A stretch of DNA of 64,000 bases from Rebecca billardiae RCC1528 (Eukaryota; Haptophyta): the NCBI GenBank assembly GCA_965240325.2, contig OZ251224.1:1798001-1862000 (forward strand), written 5' to 3'. A program made the translations under genes and the position numbers. Each line of letters begins with the position of its first letter. The stretch's first letter is position 1. The notes under the pieces were generated by a model. It saw only the letters and a list, made by a program, of their open reading frames with translations, did no database searches and had not been told where the DNA came from. This document shows positions 11,217 through 21,700 of the stretch, one piece after another.

Positions 11217-12149
11217 TTACGCTGCGGATGGGAGCGGCTCCGCGAGTGTGCGCGCGTGCATACCCGATGCGCGCTGAGCCTGCCCGATGAACGCGAGACC
11301 AGTGATGATGGCAGAAACCACCGACGCCGTGTAGTACAGCGCCCGCCGCAGTGGCCACACCACGCGGATTTCACCCTGCATGTCCGCCTCGCGCGCCACC
11401 GCGGCCATTGCCCACGCGAGTGAGACCAGGAACGGCACCGGCATCGTCTCGTTTGCCGGGCCCAGCGGCACGGCAAACGCCGCGACGGCGATTGCGAGCG
11501 TGGCGTGCAACGTTAAGAACGCGAGGCTCACCTGCACAGAGAGCGGCGCCGCGTGTGCCACCACCGCGCAATTCCAGTTCACCAGGCAGGCTGCTGCCAG
11601 CCAGCCCGCGTGCAGCGCCACGGGCACGAGCACGAGCACTCGGTCGAGCTCCGCGGCGCCCGCGGCGACAAGGACGTGCGCACACTCGCCCATCGCCAGA
11701 GCGATGCCCGTGAGCAGGAGCGACGCGAGGCCCACCTGCTCCGCAGCAAACGCGATCGCCCACAGCAGCTGCAGGACGTGCCCGACAACCCAGGCCGGCG
11801 AGAGCGCTGCGTACAGCTCCGATGGCGGTGCGAAGAACATGTATGCAACTGCGCTGAGCTCGGAGAGGTAGATCAGGCCCCAAATCGCGAAAGCCCAGCC
11901 TGCGGGGGTCACCAGCGTCTTGTACTTCTGCGATACCTCCTTGTTCGACTTCGTACCCAATAGGCCGAGCGACATGGCGTACACAACGAGCGCCTGCGCA
12001 AGAAACACCGCTGCGTTCACGCTGGTGAAGCTGCGGTACTCCACGCCCGCGAGGGACGCGACGATTGGTGGCACCTCCGCTGCGCTCTTTCGTCGGAACG
12101 AGTCGAACGCCGCGCGGATCAAGTGATACGGCCTCACATGAAGGCGCAT
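11217..12149 (-). CDS. TspO/MBR-related multi-pass membrane protein
   Basis: A 310-residue hydrophobic protein with about seven or eight predicted membrane segments. The key signature, roughly residues 80-95, is VTPAGWAFAIWGLIYL. It closely resembles the TPAG(Y/W)xFSIWGLIYL motif of the larger, about 260-aa branch of the tryptophan-rich sensory/TspO family. Family members bind tetrapyrroles or related ligands in membranes, but the long branch is poorly characterised, so no substrate is inferred. The first ATG is used as start (12149). The frame stays open a little upstream without an ATG, so an upstream exon cannot be excluded. It lies downstream of, and on the same strand as, the methyltransferase gene at 12472. 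Confidence 0.65.
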   Translation of the reverse strand: MRLHVRPYHLIRAAFDSFRRKSAAEVPPIVASLAGVEYRSFTSVNAAVFLAQALVVYAMSLGLLGTKSNKEVSQKYKTLVTPAGWAFAIWGLIYLSELSAVAYMFFAPPSELYAALSPAWVVGHVLQLLWAIAFAAEQVGLASLLLTGIALAMGECAHVLVAAGAAELDRVLVLVPVALHAGWLAAACLVNWNCAVVAHAAPLSVQVSLAFLTLHATLAIAVAAFAVPLGPANETMPVPFLVSLAWAMAAVAREADMQGEIRVVWPLRRALYYTASVVSAIITGLAFIGQAQRASGMHARTLAEPLPSAA

Positions 12150-12471
12150 CTGGAATACGTCGGCCACCAACCGTGCACTCGTACGATGGCGACGCGGCTG
12201 TTGCTCGCTGGGACGCTGGCAACTTGGTCAGCAGGTCGTCACCATCAGCGTTGCTCCCTCCAGTCGTTCGCCACTGCCGCCGCCAGGCGGTAATTCCGGT
12301 ACGTGCAAAATGTCAATCGTGCCCAGCAGCCGAGCACGCTGGAGCTTTATGATACAGTGAATCAGGTCGGGTGCGCCAGCGTCCATGCCGCGCGCGTGCG
12401 CAGCGCCTTGCGTGATGCAGCACGCATCGCGCGCGAGCACCCGCCCGTGGCCCGCCGGCTCCGCCCGTCAC
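12150..12471. other. Intergenic spacer
   Basis: The 322 bp between the TspO-related start and the methyltransferase stop. It probably contains the promoter of the former and the 3' end of the latter. No distinct motif seen. Confidence 0.4.
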
Positions 12472-13560
12472 CTACACCGGCGGCACCTCCACCTCGCCCG
12501 CGTGGTGCCCTCTGGGCACGCCCACCGCCGGCGGCGTGCCGGGCGCGGGCGTTGGGAAGGGCGTGGACATGCGCGGCGCCGCAGCGGCCAGCGGCGACTT
12601 GCGGCCGTTGGCCGCGCCCCGCGGCGCGCCCGGCTTCTTCGCGCCCCAGGCCGCGCGCCAGGCGCGCGTCCGCCGCTCGCCATTGTCGAGCATGTACGTC
12701 TCGTCGTCCATGCTGAACAGCTGCGAGCGGCACCGGCGCGCTCGCCTGTCGGCGTCCACGCGCGCCTCAAAGTCGGCCATCGTCCGGGCGTACGCACTCC
12801 GGTTGGCGCCGAGGAAGATATTGGCGTGGTACTCTATGAACACGTAGTCCACGTCGCAGAACGCGTCCTTGCGCATCAGGTCAGGCACAAGGCGCGCCTC
12901 CTCGCCCTCAATATCCACCTTCATCGCCACCGCGCCGCCACCGCCCGCGCCGCTGCTGCGCGCCCGCCTGCCGATCACGTCGACGAGGAAGCGGCCCAAG
13001 TCCACGCCGCGCACGGTCGTGCGCGTCGGCTCGTGCCCCTGCTTTGCGCCCCGCGAGATGAGCGACGAGCCCATGTCGAGGGCCTCGGTCTCTCCCGCGC
13101 CGTCGTAGTAGAAGAAGGGCACAGGCCCGTCACGCACCGTCGCGGCCGTGCGCGTGAAGAAGGTGACGCGCCAGCCCATCGCGCGGTACGCCGCCTCGAG
13201 CGCGACGAGACGCGGCTGTAGCGTCGGAGTGGGCTCGAAGCCAAAGGCGCAGAGCCGCCCCGCGCGCGCGCGCTCGGCGCGCACCTCGCGTGTGCCGAAG
13301 AGGCGGTCAAAGTAGGGCGCGACGAGCGCGCGCTCGTACAGCTCGGGCTCGAAGAGCTTGCGCACCTGCACGCCGATGTTGGAGCCGACGTCAACGTACA
13401 CGTAGTCGCACCCGTCCGCGATCGTGCCGGCGCGCGCGCCGGCGAGGCTGGTGAGGAGGAGGAGGAGGCCGACGGGCCGCCCGGCCCGCCAGCGCCGTCG
13501 CCATTGCTGGGCGTGCGGCATTTGCGGCTCACGGTTTCTTCGTCGAATCGTCATCGTCAT
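12472..13560 (-). CDS. FkbM-type SAM-dependent methyltransferase, secretory pathway
   Basis: 362 residues. A basic N-terminus is followed by a hydrophobic stretch (about residues 30-43, RPVGLLLLLTSLAGARAG) that looks like a signal peptide or anchor, so the enzyme probably acts in the secretory pathway. The SAM-binding motif I is VYVDVGSNIG (about 54-63). GFEPTP follows, at the position of the acidic motif II. MKVDIEGEEARLVPDL (about 212-227) matches the MKIDIEGxE motif of FkbM-family O-methyltransferases. The C-terminal 80 residues are Pro/Ala/Gly-rich and probably disordered. Known members methylate sugars or small molecules; the acceptor here is unknown. The start is the first ATG, with a second Met two codons later. 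Confidence 0.72.
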   Translation of the reverse strand: MTMTIRRRNREPQMPHAQQWRRRWRAGRPVGLLLLLTSLAGARAGTIADGCDYVYVDVGSNIGVQVRKLFEPELYERALVAPYFDRLFGTREVRAERARAGRLCAFGFEPTPTLQPRLVALEAAYRAMGWRVTFFTRTAATVRDGPVPFFYYDGAGETEALDMGSSLISRGAKQGHEPTRTTVRGVDLGRFLVDVIGRRARSSGAGGGGAVAMKVDIEGEEARLVPDLMRKDAFCDVDYVFIEYHANIFLGANRSAYARTMADFEARVDADRRARRCRSQLFSMDDETYMLDNGERRTRAWRAAWGAKKPGAPRGAANGRKSPLAAAAPRMSTPFPTPAPGTPPAVGVPRGHHAGEVEVPPV

Positions 13561-13625
13561 CGCTCATTCGCCGACCGTTTGCCGACCTGGTACAAAATAA
13601 AGATGACGACGACAGTCCGCAGTTC

Positions 13626-13660
13626 TTGTGCAGTGTTGGATGGCGTCAATCACGCCTTAA
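13626..13660 (+). repeat. Short dispersed repeat, copy 1
   Basis: TTGTGCAGTGTTGGATGGCG with the following CAATCACGCCTTA recurs in inverted orientation at about 54751-54785, next to an inverted-repeat-flanked gene. The match is essentially exact over about 35 bases. Confidence 0.85.
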
Positions 13661-13668
13661 CCAAGTGT

Positions 13669-13715
13669 GCACGTTAAAACATAATAAACTGTACAGTTTA
13701 TTTGTTTTAACGTGC
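13669..13715. repeat. 47-bp near-perfect palindrome
   Basis: GCACGTTAAAACA...AATAAACTG is followed directly by TACAGTTTATT...TGTTTTAACGTGC. The arms differ only by an unpaired base. It could extrude as a cruciform or fold as a stem in RNA. It lies between two same-strand genes. Confidence 0.9.
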
Positions 13716-13999
13716 GTATAAGGCTCACGGTGGCAGGTTGCCGCGCCATCCTTCATCGCACGCTCTCCGAAGAGAGACCTGGAAACTGCGTACTGTAAAA
13801 ACTAAAAACACAGAGTGAAGTGCGTACACTACATGGAGTACATGCACATCCGGGCGTGCTGTAGCGCTGGCATGCAGTGGCTCCCACGGCCCGAGCGGGC
13901 GAGCGGGCGCAAGCCCGCCGAAGCCACAATCCAGTTTGGCACGTCTGAAGAGCAACTATACAGTCAGCACGCTCCGCAGCTAGCTAGCTAGCTAGCTAG

Positions 14000-15145
14000 C
14001 TACCCAGTGCACAGTGACGGTTGCCTGCACGGGTGGTCACGGACAGCCGTGTCACGGTGTCTGGTCAGGGCGCAGCGACAGACCGTCGACGGCTCAGCTG
14101 CATACAGGACCAGCTTGGGCAGGTGCGTCAAGTCTGCCGCGTTGCGCCGTGGGCGACGCGGCCGAGCGGCTGTGGCGCCCGGAGTAGTCGGAGACGAGCT
14201 GGACGGCAGTGCGCACAGCTGGAGCTGAGCCTTTCTCACGGCCGTCGCCTGGATGACCACCTGCCGAAAGCGCAACGCAGCGTCGTGCCCTGCCTGCTGC
14301 GACGAGTCGCCAATCGACGACGCGCGGAGCCGCTTGAAGCCCCTCGATGTCGCTGCGGACTGGACCTCGGTCATGAAGTGGCGCAGGTGGCCGCTCGGAT
14401 CGGGGATGGTCACGCCGAATGCCATCTGTGCAAACGTGGCGCAGTTGGCCGTGAGGTCGTCCGGAAAGTACTGCCCCGTGATAGGATTCGGTTCGAGCGT
14501 GGGGAAGCAGTACTTGTACCCATGCGAGCCATCCGTGATCTGGCTCAGCGCGACGAGGCGCCGATGGATGGCGTCCAACCGGCCTGCATTGAGCAGCTTG
14601 TGACTCTGAAACACATGCGTGTTCCAGCCCTCGTCGCGCGCCTTCTGCCGCGCCGTCTCAAACAGCGCCGTGTCGTCTGTCACGCGCCCAGGGAGGGGCT
14701 GATGCGCCATCAGGTGGGTGATGACGTCTTGCGTCGAGTATCCAGGCGGAACGACGCACTGGAAGCCGTGGAGCGTCTTCCCGCCGTCGGTCGAGAGTGC
14801 GACGTGACCGGACCACAGCCGAGGTTCCTCGTCCTTGATGGCCCTCAGCTGCGCCTGCTTCTCCGGCGGAAGCTCCTTGACCGGTATATCATGCACAGTG
14901 CGCAGCCCGCGAAAGCCATACAGCCGCAGGATCGGCAGCTCCACCCCGCTCACAGCTGCGCGCTCGCGTCGCGTGCCCTCGACGAGGTTCTGCCACGACC
15001 CGCGCTTCTCCATGTGAACCATGGGCGGCAGGCTGAGCCTCGCGAGCCTACTCACGGCGTGCCCCGATTCCAAGGTGCGCATAGACGGTAAGCTTACCGT
15101 GTGCCGCGCGCGCACGGGCTCCCTCGGTCCAAAGTCGCCGGGCAT
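14000..15145 (-). CDS. Possible permuted papain-fold (NlpC/P60 or LRAT-like) protein
   Basis: Not firmly recognised. From the ATG at 15145 the product is 381 aa. The most structured part reads SGHVALSTDGGKTLHGFQ (about residues 131-148), then about 110 residues later ANCATFAQMAFGVTIPDPSG. A 'GHV' histidine in a beta strand that precedes an 'NC..F' cysteine at a helix start is the order seen in circularly permuted papain-like hydrolases. The Cys and His would then be the catalytic pair. This is inference from motif order, not homology. The last 80 residues are Arg/Pro-rich and may be mistranslated intron or tail. The frame is open up to 15475 without a better start; Met codons at 15412, 15289 and 15205 are alternatives. 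Confidence 0.5.
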   Translation of the reverse strand: MPGDFGPREPVRARHTVSLPSMRTLESGHAVSRLARLSLPPMVHMEKRGSWQNLVEGTRRERAAVSGVELPILRLYGFRGLRTVHDIPVKELPPEKQAQLRAIKDEEPRLWSGHVALSTDGGKTLHGFQCVVPPGYSTQDVITHLMAHQPLPGRVTDDTALFETARQKARDEGWNTHVFQSHKLLNAGRLDAIHRRLVALSQITDGSHGYKYCFPTLEPNPITGQYFPDDLTANCATFAQMAFGVTIPDPSGHLRHFMTEVQSAATSRGFKRLRASSIGDSSQQAGHDAALRFRQVVIQATAVRKAQLQLCALPSSSSPTTPGATAARPRRPRRNAADLTHLPKLVLYAAEPSTVCRCALTRHRDTAVRDHPCRQPSLCTG

Positions 15146-15749
15146 GGCCGAGGTGGGGGGACACGACGTTCGACGGTCTCGGAGGTGTGCCAGCCCGTTC
15201 AGCATTGTCACTGTGCGGGGGAGATCGATTATTGAGATCCAGTTCACGGAAGCGGCCGGAGGAAAGTTCTGCGCAGCGACAGCATGCATGCACCGCGAAT
15301 CCGACCCGAGACAGCGCTCGTGCAAGCGCGCCCTGGGCCTGACGCGGCTGCGCGGCTGCCCTTGCGCTCTTGCGGCACGCCGCAAGCGGCACGCCGCAAG
15401 GCTGGCGGGCATATCACCAGCGGTAAAGACCAGGCTTATTCGCCCTGAGACGAACGGCTCGATGATGGATGCCACCTTGATGGCCCGTGAGTTGTGCCAC
15501 GCCTAAGTCTGCGAAGCGGCAAAGCCCAGCCACCGGATCGGGCCCTTCAGCCGGCCCGTCTCGTGCGCATTCAAGATCGGAGCATGATCAGCCTGAGGAG
15601 TCATGAGGGCGTTGGACGACGCGTGAGCAAAGCAATAGCATCGCGCAGCAATGTGACCGGCCGCCGTGCGCGCGGCGGCCGGCAGCATCGCCAGCGAGGC
15701 CAAACGAGACGGCGATGCTGCCGGCGGCTGCGCCCGCGGCGGCGACTGA
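15146..15749. other. Intergenic or 5' region of the 14000-15145 gene
   Basis: Contains the upstream open frame of the possible papain-fold gene (to 15475) and the 3' flank of the giant ARM/EF-hand gene. No other feature seen. Confidence 0.35.
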
Positions 15750-18700
15750 TCACTCCTGCGTGTAGTGCGCGCCGCGCGCGCTGGCGCCGGTGGCGCTCGC
15801 GCCGCTCGTCCGAAGGCCGCGCGGTTTCAGGTTGGGCTTGGGCGAAGGGGGCTTGTCGATGCCGTCGATGCCGACCGGCACGGCCTCCCCGCCGCCGATG
15901 CTCACCCGTGTCGAGGAGCCCTTGGGCGTTCCGCCGCCGCCGCCGCCGCCGCCCGACGGCCGCCGTTTGAGCTTCTCTGCGCCCACCTTGGTGCTCGTGA
16001 TCGGGCCGCCGTGGATGCTCTTCTTGAAGCGCCAGTCCTTGGTGCTGATCTTGCCGTCGCCGTCCCGGTCGATGCGCCCGATCAGCAGCTGAATCACCAT
16101 CTCGATCGACTCGGCGAGCGGCCGGCCGTCGCGCGTCTCGTCGAGCATCCAGTCGCGCTCGTTCTCCTCGTTGAACTTGCTGAACGCGTGCTCGCCGCCG
16201 CTCTGCCACAGCGTGTCGAAGAACTTGGCGCAGTTCTTGACCTCGACGCCCGTCTCTGAGGACATCTCGGCGAACATCTCCTTGGTGGGCAGCGGCTTGA
16301 AGACGGCGACGCGGCCTAGCGCCTCGAGGAAGTCGACAAAGGTCATGTGCACGAGCTTGATGCGGCGCGCAACCTGCGTGCGCGCGGCGAGCGCGCGCGC
16401 GCGCGCCCGCCGCCGCCACACGGTGAGCGAGCGGCGCGCGCAGCCGGGCACGGGCGGCGAGGGCGAGGGCTGGCGACGGCACCGGGCCGCGCTCGCGAGG
16501 GACGAGGCCCCGGCGCCGCCCGCGCACGCGCGCACCTCGTCCGCGACGAAGCAGACCGACCAGTGGAAGCAGAGGTACGACTCTCGCTTGGTGAACGCGC
16601 CGTCGATGAAGTCGGCGTCCTTCATCAGCCGGATCCACTCGGAGAGCGACATGTACGCGCCCTTCGCCGACATGCCGCCGTCGGTGTCCTTCCCCGAGTA
16701 CACGCGGTAGATCTCGCGCAGCGACTTCTCGTACTTGAGGATCGTCTGCGCGCGAGCCAGGCGGGGCGCAGGCGCGGCGCGGCGCGGTCGGCGGCGGGCA
16801 GCCTCGAGCGCGCGGCGCGCGCCCGCCCGGGTGCGGCGGCGGCCCGCGGGACCTGCGCCCCGCGCGCGCGCGCGCGCGCGCCGTGCCCGCGGGCGGCGCA
16901 CCAGCTCCGTCTCCTCGCAGTACAGCTGCTCGCGGCGGAAGATGTCGTGGTCGTGGCACGCAAAGTCGGAGACGTTGGGCAGGATGTCCTGGTCGATCAG
17001 CGCCTCGAGCGCGTTGGAGACGTCGCCCATCTTTTTGCTCTTGACGTATTTGGCGATGGCGATGCGCACGACGACCTGCAGCCACTGGTAGCGGAGGAGC
17101 GCGCGGTCGAAGCCGAGCTTCGCCGCGCCCTCGTCGTCCTTCGGGCACGCCGCGATGAAGATCGTGTCCAGGTCGGACTGGCGGCACGTCTTCGACGCCT
17201 GGTCGGGCAGCCTGCACTCCTCGCAGAAGGCGGTGAACTCGTTCATGCCGAGGCAGAAGTTGTCGTAGTAGTCGCCCGACGCGCAGTAGTACGTGAAGAT
17301 GGAGTAGAGGAGCGCGCAGTTCGCCTCGAGCACCTCGCGCACCTCCTCGAGCTCGTCGACCAGCCCCGACTGCCCGTCGTCGTCCTCGAGCGAGATCAGC
17401 CGCTGGAACCGCGCCGAGTTGCACCGCTCCCAGTCGAGCGCAAAGCCGCGCTTGAGCACGCGGTCGGTCGTGTAGTAGGCGCGCGCGTCGCACGCGGGCT
17501 TGCGCGGCGCATAGATGCTCAGGTCGATCTCCCACGCGGCGCGCGGCTCGGAGATGATCTCGATGCTCACGTCGCGCTCGCGCGGCGGCGGCCTGAACGG
17601 CATCGCCACGAGCTGCAGCGGCTCCTCCGCAAGCGTCCCGTACCAGACGTCCGGGTGAGGCACCGGCAGCGTGTGCCGGTCCGGAATCGGCGCGTTCACA
17701 AACACGTGCGCGCGCAGCCCAGGGCGGGTGCGCGCGCTGGGCCGCGGCGCGTGCGGCGGGCTCGGCAGCGCGAGCTCGCCGATCGCCCGCAGCGTCGTCG
17801 GCGCGAGCGCCGAGGGCTCCGCCGGCGCGTCGATCCAGTGCCGCTTCACGCCCGCGTGGTAGCAGCGGATCAGCTCGCCGTTGGGCAGCTCGAACTGGCC
17901 AAACGCGCTCTGCCCGTCGTCGTGCGCGCCGCCGGCCGAGGCGCGGCGGGCGCGCTCGCGGCCGTCGGCGTCGGCGGTGGCGGGCCTCGGCGCCGGCCTG
18001 GCCGACGCGGTGCGCGGCGGCAGCCAGTACCGCGCCTCCGGGTTCGCCTTCCAGCTCGCCATGCTGAACCGAGGGTCCCCGGCAGTCTCGGGAGGGTCGA
18101 CGGTGACGCGCGCCATCGCCGCCGCCATCATCTCCGCCTCGCTCAGCTCCGAGTCGGCGCCGAGCGAGTCGGTGGAGGGCAGCAGCCGCTCGGTGCGCGC
18201 GAAGCGCCACACCGGCCGCCGGTGCGTGCGCGCGTCGAGCGTGAGCACCACGTCGTACTGCCGCACGCCGGCCGGCGGCGAGCCAGGCGGCGCCGCGCCG
18301 GTGGGCGAGGGCGCGCGCTCGCCCGCAGACGCGGCCGAGTCCGAGTCGTCGTCCGCGCCCGCGGCGGCGCGGGCGTGGGGCGCGCTCTCGCTGTTGGCGC
18401 GCGGCGCGGACTTGGACGGGGTGCGCGAGAGCTCGGCGGGCGCGGCCGAGCCGGGCCGCTCGGCTCGCGCGCCGCCGCGCGAGCCGCTCGCGGGCGCCGC
18501 GGCCTCGCGCGCGGGCGCGGGCGGCCGGTCGACCTTCTTCGGTGACTCGGGCCTGCCGGCTGCCGGCGCCGCCACGGCTGCGGCCGCCGGCTTTGGCCCT
18601 CCGGGTGCGGCCGGCGAGGCCGGCGCCTCCTCCTCCGCCTCGCCCTCCGCCGCCTTCTCCTCGAGCGCGATCGACGTGACGGGCGGGAACCAGCGCTCGC

Positions 18701-21700
18701 GCGGCACGCCCAGCCGCTGCGCGTGCGCGCTCTGTGACGGCGGCAGTGCGACGAGGCCGACGCCGCGCGGGCTCGCCGGCGACTTGTGAAAGGTGCGCCG
18801 CGGCGCGCCGAGCGACCAGGCGCGCGAGGCGCCGAGCGCGCCCGGCGCCGAGCGCGCGGCCGCGCTCATCGGCCGCGAGCGCGCCCGCGAGCCCGCCGCG
18901 GACGCCGGGCGCGCGTGCGGCGCGCCCGTGCTCGCGAGCGCGCTGACAAGCGCGCTGTGCGCGGCCGCGTGCGGCGAGGCGGCGGCGTGCCGAGCGCGCG
19001 AGGCCGTCGCTGGGCGCGAGGCGCGCAGGCCGCGCGACGCGCTCGTCGCTGCGCGCGCCACCGGCGGCGGCGCCGCGCCGCCGCCGCCGCCCTCGCCGCG
19101 CGCGCCGCGCGCCGGCGTCGGCTCGGTGCGCGCCGAGCGCATCGATGCTGCCAGCACCGCGGCCTCCCCATCCGGCCCGGGATCGGCCTCGTCCAGCCAC
19201 GGCGGGAGCGAAGCCCACGCGCCGCCGGCCGCGGCAGCAGCCGCGCCCTCGCCGGCGCCGATCGCCGCGGCGTGCCACTCCAGCCACATCGACTCGAAGG
19301 ACGTGCACAGGAACTCGCTGAGCGTCGGGCCCGCGTCGCGCGCGCGCGTGACGGTGGGCGCCCGCGGCCTAGAGCCGCGCTTGCTCCCGAGGCCCGCGGG
19401 CAGCGACGAGCGCTGCTGCTCGAGTACGTGCAGCCAGCCGGCAAACTCAGATTTGGTCGGCGCGCTGAACCCGCCCGCGGCCGCCGCGCGCGCGTCGAGC
19501 GCCGTCGCGGCCACCGCCGCCGCCTCGGCGGCCTCGGCCGCGTCCGCGTCCGCGTCGGCCGCGCCCTGCTCGCCCAGCGCGCCGAGCAGCTCTTCCTGCG
19601 AGCGGAGGGGCGCGGCGTGGAGCTGCGCGTCCTCCGCCCAGCGGCGCGTCTTGAGGCGCAGCTCTGCGCGGTACATAGTGACTCGGTTCTCCGCGTTCGA
19701 CGCGAGGTGCGAGAGCACCTTCGCCGCGAGCCCCGACGCTTCGCCCGCGCCGGGCGGCGGGCGGTCGAGCAGCGCGACCAGCGTCCACAGCCCGTGCCTC
19801 GCCAGCCAGCGCTGGTTCTCCGCCTCGGCGGAGAGGTTGATCAGCGCGCTCAGCGCCTCGGCGAGCAGCGCGCGCAGGTGCGCACGCGCCTCGGCCGCGT
19901 GCGGCCGCGCGCCGCCGCCGTCCGCGGAAGTCGCCGAGTGCATCCCGCCGCCGCCGCCGCCGCCGCCGCTCGCGGAGGCCGGTCGCTGCAGCAAGGACGC
20001 ACCGCCCTCGCCATCCGAGATGGTGAGCGACTCAAAGCCGCTTGGCCGCCACTCGCCACTCGTCTGGTCGGCGAGGCCGTCGGCACGCGCGCCGGCGGCG
20101 GCCGCCGCCGCGCTGGCCGCATCCGCGCCGGCCGGCGGGCCGGACGCGCCGCCGCCCTCGCCGCGTTCGTCGGCGTCGGCGCGCGCGTCAGCGGCGGCGG
20201 CGGCGGCGGCAGCCGCCGCCGCCGCGTCCCGCTCGGCGGCGTCGGCCGCTGCGCGCGCAAACTCTGCCGAGGCATCGCGCACCGCCTGCAGCAGCACTGC
20301 AGTGCCGCCCAGTCGGAGGATGATGCGCCGGCGCTGGCCGAGCGCGAGGTGCGCGAGCTGCCGCGCGCCGTGCCTTCGCAGCTCGGGCGTCCGCCGATCG
20401 GCGACGAGCGCGCACAGAGCCCGCTCCTCCAAGTCTCCCAGTTGGCCTTTGAAGCGGCGCTGCAGCCGCAGGCAGCCGAGCGCGCGCACGGCGGCGCCGC
20501 GCTCGCGCACGGTGCGCGCGCCGTCGGCGCCGACGGCGACGAGCAGCTCGGGCAGCCCGTGCGCCACCACCACGTCCGCCGTCTGCGCGTGCGTGCACAG
20601 CTGCTCGCACAGCAGCGTCATCGCCTCGCTCACGCGCGCGTCCACAGCCGCGAGCGTCTTGAATGGCCGGGCGAGCGCCGGCTCGTCTGCGTCGGCGGCG
20701 GGCGAGGGCGGGCGCAGGGGCGTGCTCGGCGTGCGCGGCGGCGGGCGCGGCGGCGAGCCGGGCGCGCGCGCGCCGCGCTCGTGCCGCCTCGCCTGCTGCG
20801 CGGCCTCCGCCTGCCGCTCGCGCGCGCGCGCGCCGCTGCCCGCGACCGCGAGCGCGCGCGCAAGCCGGAGGCCCGTCGGGGACTCGACGAGCGCGACCGC
20901 GCCCACCGGCGTGTGCACGAGCACGCAGAGGGCCCAGGCGGCCCAGCGGCTGGCGAGCGTGCGCCACGCGGCCGCGTCGCTCTGCCGCGCGTGCCGCTCG
21001 AGCACGGCGCACAGCAGCGGCACCAGGCCGCACCGGACCGCCTGCGCGGCCGCCTCGTCCGTGCGAGCGTACGCCCAGACAGCGCACGCGCCGTGCACGC
21101 ACGCGCTGTCGGTCGGGTCGAGGAGGAGGCCGAGCGTGCGCACGATCTCGTCGGTCATCTCGATCGGGCGGAACCAGGCGCCGCCCGGCTCCGCCGCCTC
21201 GGACGGCGTCGCCGCTTCCGACGCCGGCGCGCCGCCGTCGGCGAGCGGTGCGCCCGCGTCCGCGTCCGCGTCCGCATCCGCATCCGCGTCCGCGCCATCG
21301 CCCTGGGCCGGCGCGCCGGCGACGCTTGCGGCCGCTGAGGCCGGCGCGGCGTCGGCGAGCTCGGCCGCGTGCTGCGCCGCGCGCGCGAGCGCGTCGGCGT
21401 GGGGCTCGGCGTGCGGGCGCTGCTCCACCGCGGGCCGCGCGATCATGTGCATCAGCGCCGCGCTCAGGTTGCGGTAGAGCATTGACTCTGGCGAGCGCGG
21501 CGCGGGCGGCCGCGGCGGCGCGCCGGCGCCGCGCTCGCGCTCGCCGACCGCGGCGGCGATGAGGCGGAGGGCGCGCGCGATGGTCTCCGCGCCGCGGAGG
21601 GGCACGAGCGAGGCCTGCACCCACGCCGTCTGCACCCACTGCGCGAGGATCGCCGCGCAGCCGTCGCACAGCCGCATCCAGTGCTCGTCAAGGTCAAGGG

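Larger units (their letters stand above)
13561..13999. other. Intergenic region with long palindrome
   Basis: AT-rich spacer upstream of the methyltransferase. It holds the palindrome at 13669-13715, a copy of a short dispersed repeat at 13626-13660, and a (GCTA)n run at about 13979-14001. Confidence 0.6.

Noticed and set aside
18734-21562. Plus-strand ORFs of several hundred codons opposite the giant ARM gene
   Set aside because: Arg/Ala/Pro/Gly-only composition caused by the extreme GC bias of the minus-strand gene.
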